Shown one piece after another: positions 1-7,815 of a DNA stretch of 17,352 nt. The DNA lies in contig NZ_JBPESN010000047.1 of assembly GCF_051710625.1 (NCBI RefSeq), positions 1 through 17,352 of the forward strand, in the 5' to 3' direction. A program made the position numbers and the translations under genes. Positions within the stretch are counted from its first letter, which is position 1; the number at the start of each line of letters is the position of its first letter. The notes beneath the pieces were generated by a model. It searched no databases, was not told where the DNA came from, and saw nothing but the letters and a program-made list of their open reading frames with translations. This DNA comes from JBPESN01 sp051710625 (GTDB lineage: Bacteria > Pseudomonadota > Gammaproteobacteria > Enterobacterales > Enterobacteriaceae).

Positions 1-346
1 GGCGAAAGGCGGCGACCACCGACGCAACATAGCGTCAGCGGAAACCAAACAGAGCATTGATGCCGAGCCGACCGACTATGGCGGGCGTGCAGCGTCTCCA
101 TCAGCCCGGCGATCTCCTCGATAATGCCAGCGCCGCGCTGGCATTATCGAGGAGATCGCCTTCATCGGTGAATTGTAGCGTGCGAGCGGAACGGTCCACC
201 AAAATTGGATTACCCAGCCTCCTCTCAAGCTGTTATAAACACTGGGCGACCGCAGAGGCGGTGAAACCGAGTTTATGCGCTGTCCCCAGCAGGCTGGCGC
301 TTTCCCGTATCACCAGAAAAAATTGTAGATCGGCAGAGTTAAGCAT
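1..346 (-). pseudogene. LysR-type transcriptional regulator, N-terminal part, broken
   Basis: The minus strand from the ATG at 346 encodes a typical LysR winged-helix DNA-binding domain: it begins MLNSADLQFFLVI and continues with GFTASAVAQ, QLERRLGNPILVDRS and LQFTDEG. LysR proteins usually sit beside and regulate a divergent operon, and here the PLP-enzyme cluster starts on the other strand at 443. The gene is dead. A stop codon (TAA) interrupts the recognition-helix region just before QLERRLG. A frame change occurs inside the palindrome at 108-160, after which IIEEIAGLMETLHARHS is read in another frame, and a further frame change follows near GRLGIN. The effector-binding domain lies outside the window. 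The family call is firm; the regulated pathway is inferred from position only. Confidence 0.85.
108..160. repeat. 53-bp perfect palindrome inside the LysR pseudogene
   Basis: Two 26-base arms, beginning GGCGATCTCCTCGATAATGC on the left, are exact reverse complements around a single central C at 134. The symmetry stops at 107/161. Both arms encode plausible LysR residues on the minus strand (GDLLDNASAALA, then IIEEIAG), but the second arm is in a different frame. This fits an imperfect palindrome that was corrected to a perfect one with loss of a base. Confidence 0.95.
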
Positions 347-365
347 GACTGAATCATAGAATTAG

Positions 366-379
366 GATATCTAAATATC
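366..379. promoter_or_regulatory. Small inverted repeat between divergent genes, possible LysR-type site
   Basis: GATAT-CTAA-ATATC lies in the 96-bp gap between the LysR pseudogene and the divergent PLP-enzyme gene. LysR regulators bind short AT-rich dyads (T-N11-A) in such gaps. The arms are only 5 bp, so the assignment rests on position. Confidence 0.3.
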
Positions 380-442
380 AATACCCTGTGATTTGATTAG
401 TATGAAAAAAACGACGTGCCGTCTCAGCTAAGGATAATGCCT

Positions 443-1459
443 ATGCATCTCCACCACCTCGACACCCCGTGCGTCTTATTGGACCGCGCCCCGCCCGGGG
501 GATTAGCGTGTCAACGTTGAAAGAACCCGAGGTGTTTTTTGCCGCCGGGATCCGCGATATTTTGTACGCCGTTTATATTTCCGCCCGCAAACTCCCGCAC
601 GTACTGGCGCTGCGTCGCCAGGGCTGCGATCTGAAAATTATTGTCGATAACGCCGCGTCGGCGCGTCAGGTTGGCGAGTTCGGCCGCGCGCATGACGAGT
701 AGTTTGAGGTCTGAATAGAAGTAGACACCGATAGTCATCGCGCCGGTATCGATCCAGGAGAAGACGAGTTATTAACGGTGGGGACGCTATTACATGACAG
801 CGGCGCCGTCGTAGGCGGCGTACTGACCCCATGCCGGCTCGAGCTATGAACTGCATTCACCGGAAAAACTCGCCGCCCTGGCGGAACAAGAGCGCGCCGG
901 CGCGGTAGTGGCCGCCAATCGACTGCGTCAGGCCGGGATCCCTTGTAAACAGGTCAGCGTGGGTTCGACCCCCACCGCCTTTGCCGCGCAGCAATTGACG
1001 GACGTGAGTGAGGTGCGCGCCGGGGTCTATGCTTTTTTCGATTTGGTGATGCACAACGTCGGCGTGTGCGAACTGGACGAAATTGCTTTAAGCGTGTTAA
1101 CCACGGTCATCGGCCACCAGCAGGAGAAAGGCTAAATTATGGTGGATGCCGGCTGGATGGCGTTGAGCCGCGCCCGCGGAACCGCCAACCAACAGCGGGA
1201 TTTTGGCTATAGGCAACCCTGCCGGCTGGATGGGACGCCCTTCGCCGGCTTTACCGTTATCGGCGCCAATCAGGAGCACGGCATTATTGCTGCCGAAATT
1301 GGCTAGGCTGCGACCGATATTACCACTTTGTTCCCCCTGGGCGCGCAACTACGCATTTTGCCCAATCACACCTGCGCCACCGGCGCGCAACACACGCTGT
1401 TTTACGCCTGCGATAAGCAGGGCTTCACCTCGCCCTGGGCATGGTTCTAGGGCTGGTAA
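443..1459 (+). pseudogene. D-threonine aldolase / D-serine dehydratase-like PLP enzyme, broken
   Basis: The frames together spell a fold-type III PLP enzyme of the alanine-racemase N-terminal / D-serine dehydratase-like family, which cleaves or deaminates D-hydroxy amino acids. Blocks in order: MHLHHLDTPCVLLD, ISVSTLKEPEVFFAAGIRDILYAV, LKIIVDNAAS, FEV-IEVDTDSHRAGI, HSPEKLAALAEQE, VSVGSTPTAF, EVRAGVYAFFDLVM, MVDAGWMALSR, GANQEHGII and LPNHTCATGAQH. The His and Cys of the last block match the zinc site of eukaryotic D-serine dehydratases. Start 443 is chosen over the in-frame ATG at 437 because AAGGA at 430-434 is then about 8 bases away. Damage: an internal deletion near residue 15 that should remove the PLP-lysine segment, TAG at 700-702, a C insertion in the run 827-830, and TAG codons near 1303 and 1448. 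It heads the catabolic cluster. Confidence 0.82.
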
Positions 1460-1682
1460 CGCGTCCGCGTCAGGCAGACGGCGCCGCCGGCGCGGTGAAA
1501 GCACTGAACGCACCGGGTCTACGAGCGCTGCGCCAACTCTGATGGCAGCGGATTGCGCGCGCTGCGCAAACAGGGGGCGCCGCAAAAGTACTAACGACCG
1601 CGAAAGCAAGGATTGGCCGACGGCATCACGTCGGCCAACGGGAAAGGCTACCCGAAGGTAAGCAGTTGAGGAGGTTCAAACG
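1460..1682 (+). other. Unassigned stretch, possible gene remnant
   Basis: Between the PLP-enzyme remnant and the transporter no frame is open for long. Fragments such as GSGLRALRKQGAPQKVL and GLADGITSANGKGYPKVSS read smoothly in two neighbouring frames, so a small eroded gene is possible. I do not recognise the family. A strong Shine-Dalgarno sequence (GAGGAGG, 1668-1674) ends the stretch. Confidence 0.3.
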
Positions 1683-1694
1683 ATGACTCATTAA
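1668..1694 (+). promoter_or_regulatory. Strong ribosome binding site followed by a four-codon frame (ATG ACT CAT TAA)
   Basis: GAGGAGG sits 8 bases before an ATG at 1683 that reads Met-Thr-His-stop. This ATG is in frame with the transporter ATG at 1716, which has its own weaker site GGGAGGGG at 1703-1710. Either the transporter once began at 1683 and gained a TAA at codon 4, or this is a tiny leader frame. Confidence 0.55.
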
Positions 1695-1715
1695 TTTACT
1701 TTGGGAGGGGCAATC

Positions 1716-3132
1716 ATGCAGCACAATATCACCGTAAATCCAACGCAAAACGCACCGGCGGCAAGCGCCATTGAAATACCGGGACCCTCAATCTCTATGT
1801 TCTCTTGTCCATCATGCTGGTGATTACCGGCGCGGCGACCTGGGCTGTTCCTCCCGGTGAATTTGAGGATGTCCTGCGCGAGGGGGCAAAATTTGCCGTT
1901 CCGGGCAGCCTCCATACTATCGCACTTAGCGGTGTCGGTCCGGGAACGTTGGTTACCTTTATCGCCGAAGGCATAGTCAAATCCACGCCGATTATTTTCC
2001 TTATCCTGTTTAGCGGCTGCGAGGTGAATGTGCTGGAGCAATCGGGCGCCTTAAGCAATGCGTTTAACGCCATGGCACGGCGAAAAGGCAGTAGCGATAC
2101 GGTCATCATTCTCAGCGTCTGTGTGCGGTCTTCTCGGTGCTGGGCACCACCGGTGTCGTCATCAACTCGGTGGGTGGCGTTTATTCCGTTAGGCATGCTC
2201 CTGGCTAGCTCGATGAACCTGCCGCGTATCTTTGGCGTTGGCCTGATTTACCTGGGCACCTATGCCGGCTTCAATGCCGCCATCATTAATCCCGGCACCA
2301 CCGGACTGGCCCAACGTCTGGCCGAGCTGCCGCTGTTTCCCGGCATGGGGTTTCGCCTCGGGATTTATTTGGCTTTTGCCGTCTGCGCGATCGTTATTCC
2401 TTGCGCTTTACGCCCGCCGTTGTCGCCGCGAGGGGCTCACCAATGAAGACCCGAGTGCACAACAGCGCATTACCGCGCAAGTCTCGATCTCCCACTGGTT
2501 TATCCTGGCGTTTACCGCCCTCGCCTTTCTGACATTTATCTATGGCGCGATTAATTACGGCTGGTCAGAAAATGAAATGTCGGCGATGTTTGTCATCGTA
2601 GCACTCGGCGTTGGCCTCATTGCCCGTATGCGCGGCGGCGCTATCGCCGACACGTTTTTACAAGGCTGAGCCCAGCTGATTCCCGGCGCGCTGATAGTCG
2701 GGCTAGCGCGAGCCATTGCGCTGGTGCTTAGGACATGGGCACATTCTCGATACTCTCGTTAACGCCATTGCCGGCCTGCTGGCGCCGTTAAATGAAATGT
2801 TCGCCGCCCTGGGGATGTTCATCAGCGCCGCGGTAATACGCATCGCCATTTCCTCCGGTTCAGGTGAGTCGGCTGCGCTGGTGCCGCTGTATGTCCCGCT
2901 GGGTGATGTGTAACGCATCACCCGTCAGGTGACGGTTGAAACCATTCTCCTTGGCGAAGGCGTCATCAACTCGGTCAATCCCACCTCCGGGGTCATGATG
3001 GCCGTGCGGGCCATCGGCCGCATCGGCTATGGCCAGTGGCTGCGTTTCGTCTTTCCTCTTACGCTTCTGTGGCTGGTGATTTTCATTATCGCCATCATCA
3101 TTGGCGTGCAAATCCAATGGGGTCCCTTTTGA
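1716..3132 (+). pseudogene. YfcC-type (DcuC superfamily) amino acid/C4-type transporter, broken
   Basis: The combined frames give a polytopic membrane protein of the YfcC type. Blocks in order: NLYVLLSIMLVITGAATWAVPPGEF, STPIIFLILFSG, FIPLGMLLASSM, IFGVGLIYLGTYAGFNAAIINPGTTGLAQRLAELPLFPGMGFRLGIYL, YARRCRREG, SISHWFILAFTALAFLTFIYGAI, QLIPGALIVGLARAIALVL, GHILDTLVNAIAGLL, SSGSGESAALVPLYVPLGDV, ILLGEGVINSVNPTSGVMMAV and a final hydrophobic helix ending at 3132. Family members are secondary transporters of the inner membrane; the substrate here is unknown. The gene lies between a PLP enzyme and an amidohydrolase, which suggests import of their substrate. Damage: frameshifts near 1785, near 2120, near 2170, near 2415 and near 2740, plus TGA after FLQG (2667-2669) and TAA after LGDV (2911-2913). 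Confidence 0.85.
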
Positions 3133-3158
3133 GCCGCACCAACGACAGGAGCAATGCC

Positions 3159-4371
3159 ATGACACCACCTTTAACCGGTGCCACGCTGGCGGATCTCGCC
3201 CCTTGGCACGACGAGCTAATCGCTTTGCGACACCATTTTCACCAACATCCTGAGCTGGCGTTTGAAGAGCACCGCACCGCCGCTGCCATCGCACGACAGC
3301 TCGGCGAATACGGCTATCAGGTCACCACCGGCGTCGCGGACACGGGGGTTGTCGGCACCCTGCTACTGGGCGACGCTAACCGCGCCATCGGTCTGCGCGC
3401 CGATATGGATGCCTTACCGATAAGCGAAGAAAATACTTTCGACTACCAAAGCCGTGAGCCCGGTAAAATGCATGCCTGTGGCCATGACGGTTACATGACC
3501 CATTCTGCTGGGCGCGGCGCGCTATCTGGCCGCCACACGCTGCTTTAACGGTACCCTGCATGTCATTTTCCAGCCGGCGGAGGAGCGCGGTTTCGACAGC
3601 GGTGCGCAAAGAATGGTCGCAGAAGGGCTGTTCGACCGCTTTCCTTGCGACGCCGTGTTCGCCATGCATAATCATCCCGGCCGACCCTGCGGACAGCTGA
3701 TGAGCCGCCGCGACCAGTTTATGGCCGCCGGCGACCGGGTATTTATTACTGTTCGTGGCGTGGGCGGTTATGTGGCGCGGCCGCATCTGACGCAGGATCC
3801 GGTGGTGGGTGCCGCCAGTATTATCATTGCGCTGCAAACCGTGGTGGCGCGTAATGTGCCGCCCGATCAGACGGCGGTAATTACCATCGGCATGCTGCAA
3901 GGCGGCAAAGCGCTGAATATTATCCCTGCAGAAGTGCAGTTAGGGCTAAGCATGCGCAGCTTCGATCCGGCCATTCGCGCGCTACTGCGCCAGCGCATTA
4001 CCGACATTGTGCAGTTGCAGTCGGCCAGTCTGGGATTAAGCGCCGAGATTCATTATGTCGAGGGCTATCTGGTGGTCTGTAATAGCGAGGCGGAAACTAC
4101 CCTGGTGCTGCAGGTCGCCGCGGAATTGGTGGGCGAGGACAACGTCGATGGCGAAATGGATTTGCTGACCGGAAGCGAGGATTTCGCTTACATGCTACAG
4201 GCGCGCCCCGGTTGTCTGATACGCATAGGTAACGGTGAAGCGCCGCAAGCCAATAAGATGTTGCACAACTCGGGTTACGACTTTAACGATAATAATCTGG
4301 TGTTAGGTGCCGCTTACTGGTCACGTCTGGTCGAGCGCTGCAGGTCGCCGCGGGCGCGCTGCCGGTGCTGA
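3159..4371 (+). pseudogene. M20-family metallo-amidohydrolase (aminoacylase/hippurate hydrolase type), frameshifted
   Basis: This M20D-type peptidase hydrolyses N-acyl amino acids or similar amides in the cytoplasm using two metal ions. Blocks: LRHHFHQHPELAFEEHRTA, IGLRADMDALPI, MHACGHDGYM, VIFQPAEERGFDSGAQRMV, MHNHPGRPCGQ, GGKALNIIPAEVQLGLSMR, LTGSEDFAYML and HNSGYDFNDNNL. The metal ligands Cys/His (ACGHD), Glu (PAEE) and the first His of MHNH are present. One extra C in the run 3499-3501 shifts the frame inside the HACGHD region; the rest is open. Two positions that are normally His (CGHDGH, and GGH before AAxPH) read Tyr here. The start at 3159 follows AGGAGC, 27 bases after the transporter stop. 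The family usually ends near VERC, so the last dozen residues may be acquired readthrough. Confidence 0.88.
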
Positions 4372-4485
4372 ATGCTGCGCTGACAGCGAATGCCGGGTGT
4401 CGATCACCGGGTGCTTGACGCCGGCTGTTGCATGCCGGTTACCGGATGTCGGGCGCCGAAGTCTGGGTGTTGAATGCCGGATGCC
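4361..4485. repeat. Degenerate tandem repeat, period about 14 bp
   Basis: On the minus strand the gap between the amidohydrolase and RidA-type genes divides into about nine imperfect units of 13-18 bases with consensus near CCCGGCATTCAACA. Examples are CCGGCATTCAACA, CCGGCATGCAACAG, CCGGCGTCAAGCA, CCCGGTGATCGACA and CGCAGCATTCAGCA. No coding frame of a known family crosses it. Confidence 0.6.
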
Positions 4486-4529
4486 AAGAATACCGTTCCC
4501 TGTTGTCTGACGAACCAATAAGGTTGATT

Positions 4530-4956
4530 ATGACTGATACATCGCACGTTGCGTTACAGTGCATTACCGCCCCGGACGTGCCGCCGCCGGCCGGCCACTA
4601 TTCCCATGCGGTAAAAGCGGGCAATTGGATTTTCGTTTCCGGCGTGCTACCGGTGACGGCGTCGCCCAAGGCGGATTTCGCCGCTCAGGCCGAGGCGGCG
4701 CTTAACTTGTGCCGGCTGGCAGCAGCGGATTGCGGCTGGCCGCAGGTGGGTGCAATGTACGGCCTATATCGTCGGCATAGACCATTGGCCCGACTTCAAC
4801 CGGCTATACGCGCAGTTTCTGCAAGACCATAAGCCGGCTCGGGCGGTGGTGCCTGTGCCGGCGCTGCATCACGGGTATTTGATTAAGATACAACTGACGG
4901 CGATAGGTGCTTCGCCCCAGTCGCCCCCGCTAACGGAACGCCACAGGGAAAGTTGA
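4530..4956 (+). pseudogene. RidA-family enamine/imine deaminase-like protein, frameshifted
   Basis: RidA-type proteins hydrolyse reactive enamines and imines released by PLP enzymes, or act in specific amino acid catabolic operons. The frames give HYSHAVKAGNWIFVSGVLPV near residue 28, QAEAALNLCRLAAADCGW, then, in the next frame, VQCTAYIVGIDHWPDFNRLYAQFL and KPARAVVPVPALHHGYLIKIQLTAI. The Arg of PARAVV matches the substrate-carboxylate Arg of the family. Length, about 141 aa after repair, suits the family. One extra G in the run at 4748-4750 breaks it; repairing this one base restores the whole frame. Its place after a PLP enzyme and an amidohydrolase fits a detoxifying role in the same pathway. 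Confidence 0.88.
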
Positions 4957-4986
4957 TTTCGCAGTGGAAATGGATTTGATGCAGCT

Positions 4987-5728
4987 ATGATAGTGTCTGA
5001 AATGTTGTCCTGTCTCGTTCTCGGCGTCGGGCTTAGAATATGCGGCGGTATGCTAGGCATTGGCGACGGATTGATCGCCATCCCGGTATTAAGCTTGCTG
5101 TTCCATATGGGTCAGTTTCTTGCCCAAGGCACCGCGCTGATTATGATAACCCCCAATGTGCTGATCGGTTTTTTGCGCTACCGGCAGCGTAACCCTGCGG
5201 CAAACATTAAAACTGTGCCTGATTGCCACCGTTTCCGCCTGGTTCGCCGCGCAAATGGCATCGGTCATACCCGTCGACAGATTGCAAAAAGCGTTTGCCG
5301 CGTTTTTGCTGCTGCTCGCGGCCTATTACCTCTGGCAGTGGTTCGACAGCCGCCGCCATCCGGTTGTCGTTGCCCTCCTTTCCGCCCGGTTTTTGCCCCT
5401 GATCGGTATCGCCAGCGGTTTTATGTCGGGCATTTTCACAGTTGGCGGCGGACTGGTGGTGCCGGCGCTGGTATCGCTGTTCGGCTTTAGCCAAACGCAG
5501 GCGCAAGAGATCGCCATGGCTCTGGCGGTCCCTTGCGCCTTGGCGGCGTTGTTTCCTTATGCGCAAGCCGGCAACGAGGACTGGAGTATCGGCCTGCCAT
5601 TGGCGCTGGGCGGGATCATCAGCGTCTCCTAGGGCGTCGCTTTAGCGCACAAGCTGCCCGTGATGTGGCTGAAGTTTGCCTTTTGTATGGTGCTTATTGG
5701 CGTGGCAATCGCGATGCTGGCGGCCTGA
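4987..5728 (+). pseudogene. TauE/SafE-family membrane transporter, broken
   Basis: The sequence is a roughly 246-residue hydrophobic protein of the TauE/SafE (DUF81) permease family, commonly linked to export of sulfonates or other organic anions. Both family repeats are visible: ICGGMLGIGDGLIAIPVL...LAQGTALIMITPNVLIGFLRYRQRN near the N-terminus and SGFMSGIFTVGGGLVVPALVSLFGFSQTQAQEIAMAL in the second half, followed by GLPLALGGIISVS and HKLPVMWLKFAFCMVLIGVAIAMLAA. The first GIGGG-type motif reads GIGDG. Damage: one extra A in the run 5209-5212 and an in-frame TAG at 5630-5632. It lies 30 bases after the RidA-type gene on the same strand, so it was probably the last gene of that operon. Confidence 0.85.
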
Positions 5729-6099
5729 GAACACGACAACGAGATGATCGCCACGAGCTCGGTGCTACGGCAACGACTGCCGTGGCCCTCTTGGCACCAC
5801 AATGGCGATAGTTACCGCCACGGCCGCAAGCTATTGCAACAACGGCGGTACCCTGTTCGCGGAGACCTTAGGGTCATCGTCCCGTGAAATTACACATAAC
5901 ATCCATAGACGTGCTAAACGTTTACTCTCCTTACCCTATGACTTCACCCATATAAAAATCCCAATAAATCAAAAATATAGTATAAATCCCCTCAATTATC
6001 ACCTTCGCTTGGCCACCGTTTCGGTTTCCGTTTCGTCAGAAAACGTTCCTCTAGTGTGTAAAGTTACACAGTGATCACCTTTCGAAATGAGAACTGATT
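5729..6099. other. Intergenic region before the PTS genes
   Basis: No gene is recognisable. The left end has a nested dyad (ACGGCA at 5767-5772 with TGCCGT at 5778-5783, enclosed by GGTGC/GCACC at 5761-5798) without a T-tract, so it is not a standard terminator. From about 5930 the DNA is AT-rich and ends with the palindrome at 6055-6070. It probably holds the PTS promoter; I cannot fix the -35/-10 boxes. Confidence 0.5.
6055..6070. promoter_or_regulatory. Palindromic operator candidate upstream of the PTS genes
   Basis: TGTGTAA-AG-TTACACA is a perfect 7+2+7 dyad ending 29 bases before the IIB start. Its position fits a repressor or activator site for the sugar operon. No regulator gene for this operon is visible nearby. 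It is too short and mismatched to be a good CRP site. Confidence 0.5.
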
Positions 6100-6375
6100 A
6101 TGAAACACATGATGATCTGCTGTGGCGCCGGTGTGGCGACCAGCACCGTAGCGCTGAAAAAATTGGAAGCTTATTCTGACGGCGGAAGGTTTGCTCGATA
6201 AGGTAAGAATTTCGCAGGTACCGTGGCCGAAGCCGCCACCCGCAGCGACCTGGATTTTATCGTCTCCACCTCTCCCGACAAGGTGGCGGTGCCGGTGATT
6301 AATGCGCTGCCGCTGTTGACCGGCATGGGCACCGAGAAAGTATTTGAGAGCGTTAAAGCCCAGATCCTGGGCTGA
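6100..6375 (+). pseudogene. PTS galactitol-type enzyme IIB component, two compensating frameshifts
   Basis: PTS IIB passes phosphate from IIA to the incoming sugar through a catalytic cysteine. The start MKHMMICCGAGVATSTVALKKLEAY contains the phosphorylation loop (C-G-x-G-x-A-T-S). The next frame gives LTAEGLLDKVRISQ, and the original frame resumes with TVAEAATRSDLDFIVSTSP, VPVINALPLLTGMGTEKVFESVKAQILG. Length after repair is about 91 aa, as expected for GatB-like proteins. One extra T at 6174-6175 sends the frame into TAA at 6199-6201; a missing G near 6221 restores it, so start and final stop are in one frame. GatB-like is a family resemblance; the actual sugar is unknown. Confidence 0.82.
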
Positions 6376-6385
6376 GGATCCCGCC

Positions 6386-7758
6386 ATGTTTATTATCGAC
6401 TACATTATCAGCACCGGCGCGTCAGTTATGATGCCGCTGATCTTTATTGTATTGGGACTTATCCTGGGGCTGCGGGTATTGCAGGCGATCAAAGCCAGCC
6501 TGATGCTGGGCATTGGGTTTATTGGTCTAAGTATTACCGTTAATTTGATGATTGACTCGCTTACGCCGGTCAGTCATGCCATCGTTAATCGCTTCGGCCT
6601 GAACCTGTGACCGTATTGGATATGGGCTGGCCTTGCCGCGGCCGCGGCCGCGGTGGCGATGGGCACCCGCGTCGGCGCTCTGATGACCCCGGTGTGCGTC
6701 GCACTGAATGTATTGATGCTGTACACCAAAACCACACGTATCCTGAACGTCGATATCTGGAACCTCTGGCATCACGCCTTTGCCGGTTCGCTGGTAGCCA
6801 TTATCACCGATAACCTGTGGCTGGGTTTATTCGCGGCGGTGCTTAACTGCGCCGCCACCATGGTTATCGCCGATCGCACCAGTAAAGATGTGGAAAAATA
6901 CCTTAACCTGCCGGGCATTTCCGTCCCACACGGCTTCTCCGCTTCGTTCGTTCCCGCCGCCTGGCTGGTGAATTTCGTGGTGGATCGCATCCCTTATGTA
7001 CGCGACATTAAACTTGATACCGAGGTGATCCAGCGCCGTCTGTCCGTCCTGGGGGATCCGGCGTTCCTAGGAGCCATCATTGGCGGCGTGGTAGCCATTA
7101 TCGCGGGTGTAGACGTAAAAGCGATTTTACAAACCGCTATCACCATGGCGGCGGTGATGACCATCATCCCGCGCATGGCTAAAATGCTGATAGAGGGGGT
7201 CTACCCTATCAGCGAACGCATTCAGGAAATCGCCCAGGCGCGCGCCGGTTCTTTCGGTCAGATTTCCATTGCTCTGGACTCCGCGGTCAGCGTCGGTCAC
7301 CCGGTAACGCTGTCGGTATCGATGGTGATGATCCCGATTATGCTGGTACTGACGGCGATTATACCTGGCAATGAGTTTCTGCCGTTCTCCTCGCGCACCG
7401 GCCTGCCGTTCGCCTTTGTGCTGGTCCGCCGCCGATTGCCGGGGCGATATGTTCCGCACCCTGCTCACCGGTCTGCTGACGTTAAGTCTGGCGCCTCTGG
7501 TGACCAGCACCGCCATCAGCACCGGCTTCTCTCTGCCTAACGGCTGCTTCAGCATTAGCAGCGTTGACTACGCCGGCGCCATGCTGCCTTGGGCAATGAT
7601 CCAGGGTTTTAAAATTCAAAGTGGTGGGCGTCGTGGTCCTCACCGTAATAACCGTACTGCTGGCGCTATGGAACCGGCGCAAAATCCTCCAAGAAGCGCG
7701 CGAACTGGCGCAAGCGCAGCAGGCTGAAGCCAATGTGGGGAATGTAGTGGCACACTGA
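6386..7758 (+). pseudogene. PTS galactitol-type enzyme IIC (permease) component, broken
   Basis: This is a GatC-type sugar permease of the inner membrane. Blocks: MFIIDYIISTGASVMMPLIFIVLGLILGLRVLQAIKASLMLGIGFIGL, LTPVSHAIVNRFGLNL, VLDMGWP, NVDIWNLWHHAFAGSLVAIIT, GISVPHGFSASFVPAAWLVNFVVDRIP, ILQTAITMAAVMTIIPRMAKMLIEGVYPI and SIALDSAVSVGHPVTLSVSMVMIPIMLVLTAIIPGNEFLPFSS. After a frameshift near 7390-7430 come GGDMFRTLLTGLLTLSLAPLVTST, YAGAMLPWAMIQGF and, after another, VVGVVVLTVITVLLALWNRRKILQEARELAQAQQAEA. TGA at 6608-6610 and an extra T near 6634 bracket a short shifted stretch. The start has AGGA at 6375-6378 overlapping the IIB stop, suggesting coupled translation. The stop at 7756-7758 lies inside the IS. 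Confidence 0.85.
6636..6653. repeat. Triple CCGCGG repeat
   Basis: Three tandem CCGCGG units form an 18-bp self-complementary GC run that codes for an Ala tract (LAAAAAAVAM) in the IIC permease. A one-base frame change lies just before it at CCTTGCC. Confidence 0.8.
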
Positions 7759-7769
7759 ATTTGGCCACC
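7743..7769 (+). repeat. Left inverted repeat of the IS
   Basis: It begins TGTAGTGGCACACTG and ends TGGCCACC. It matches the reverse complement of the right end at 20 of 27 positions, with the outer 7 and inner 8 bases identical. Confidence 0.75.
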
Positions 7770-7815
7770 TAAACAGAGGCGATATGCTCACCTCAGAACA
7801 ACACCGGGTGCACCA

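Noticed and set aside
57..359. Plus-strand frame opposite the LysR gene
   Set aside because: It is the antisense shadow of a recognisable LysR domain and resembles no family.
1203..1661. 152-codon plus-strand frame
   Set aside because: Low-complexity Arg/Ala/Pro content in the wrong frame over the end of the PLP-enzyme gene; the conserved LPNHTC block is in another frame.
3376..3900. 174-codon minus-strand frame
   Set aside because: It lies opposite the well conserved amidohydrolase and has typical antisense composition.
4107..4353. 17-bp direct repeat GCTGCAGGTCGCCGCGG at 4107-4123 and 4337-4353
   Set aside because: It is a single short exact repeat in GC-rich coding DNA; chance or local slippage is enough to explain it, and no element lies between the copies.
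6055..6090. CRP site overlapping TGTGTAAAGTTACACAGTGATCAC
   Set aside because: Spacing and half-sites do not match TGTGA-N6-TCACA; the 7+2+7 dyad explains the sequence better.
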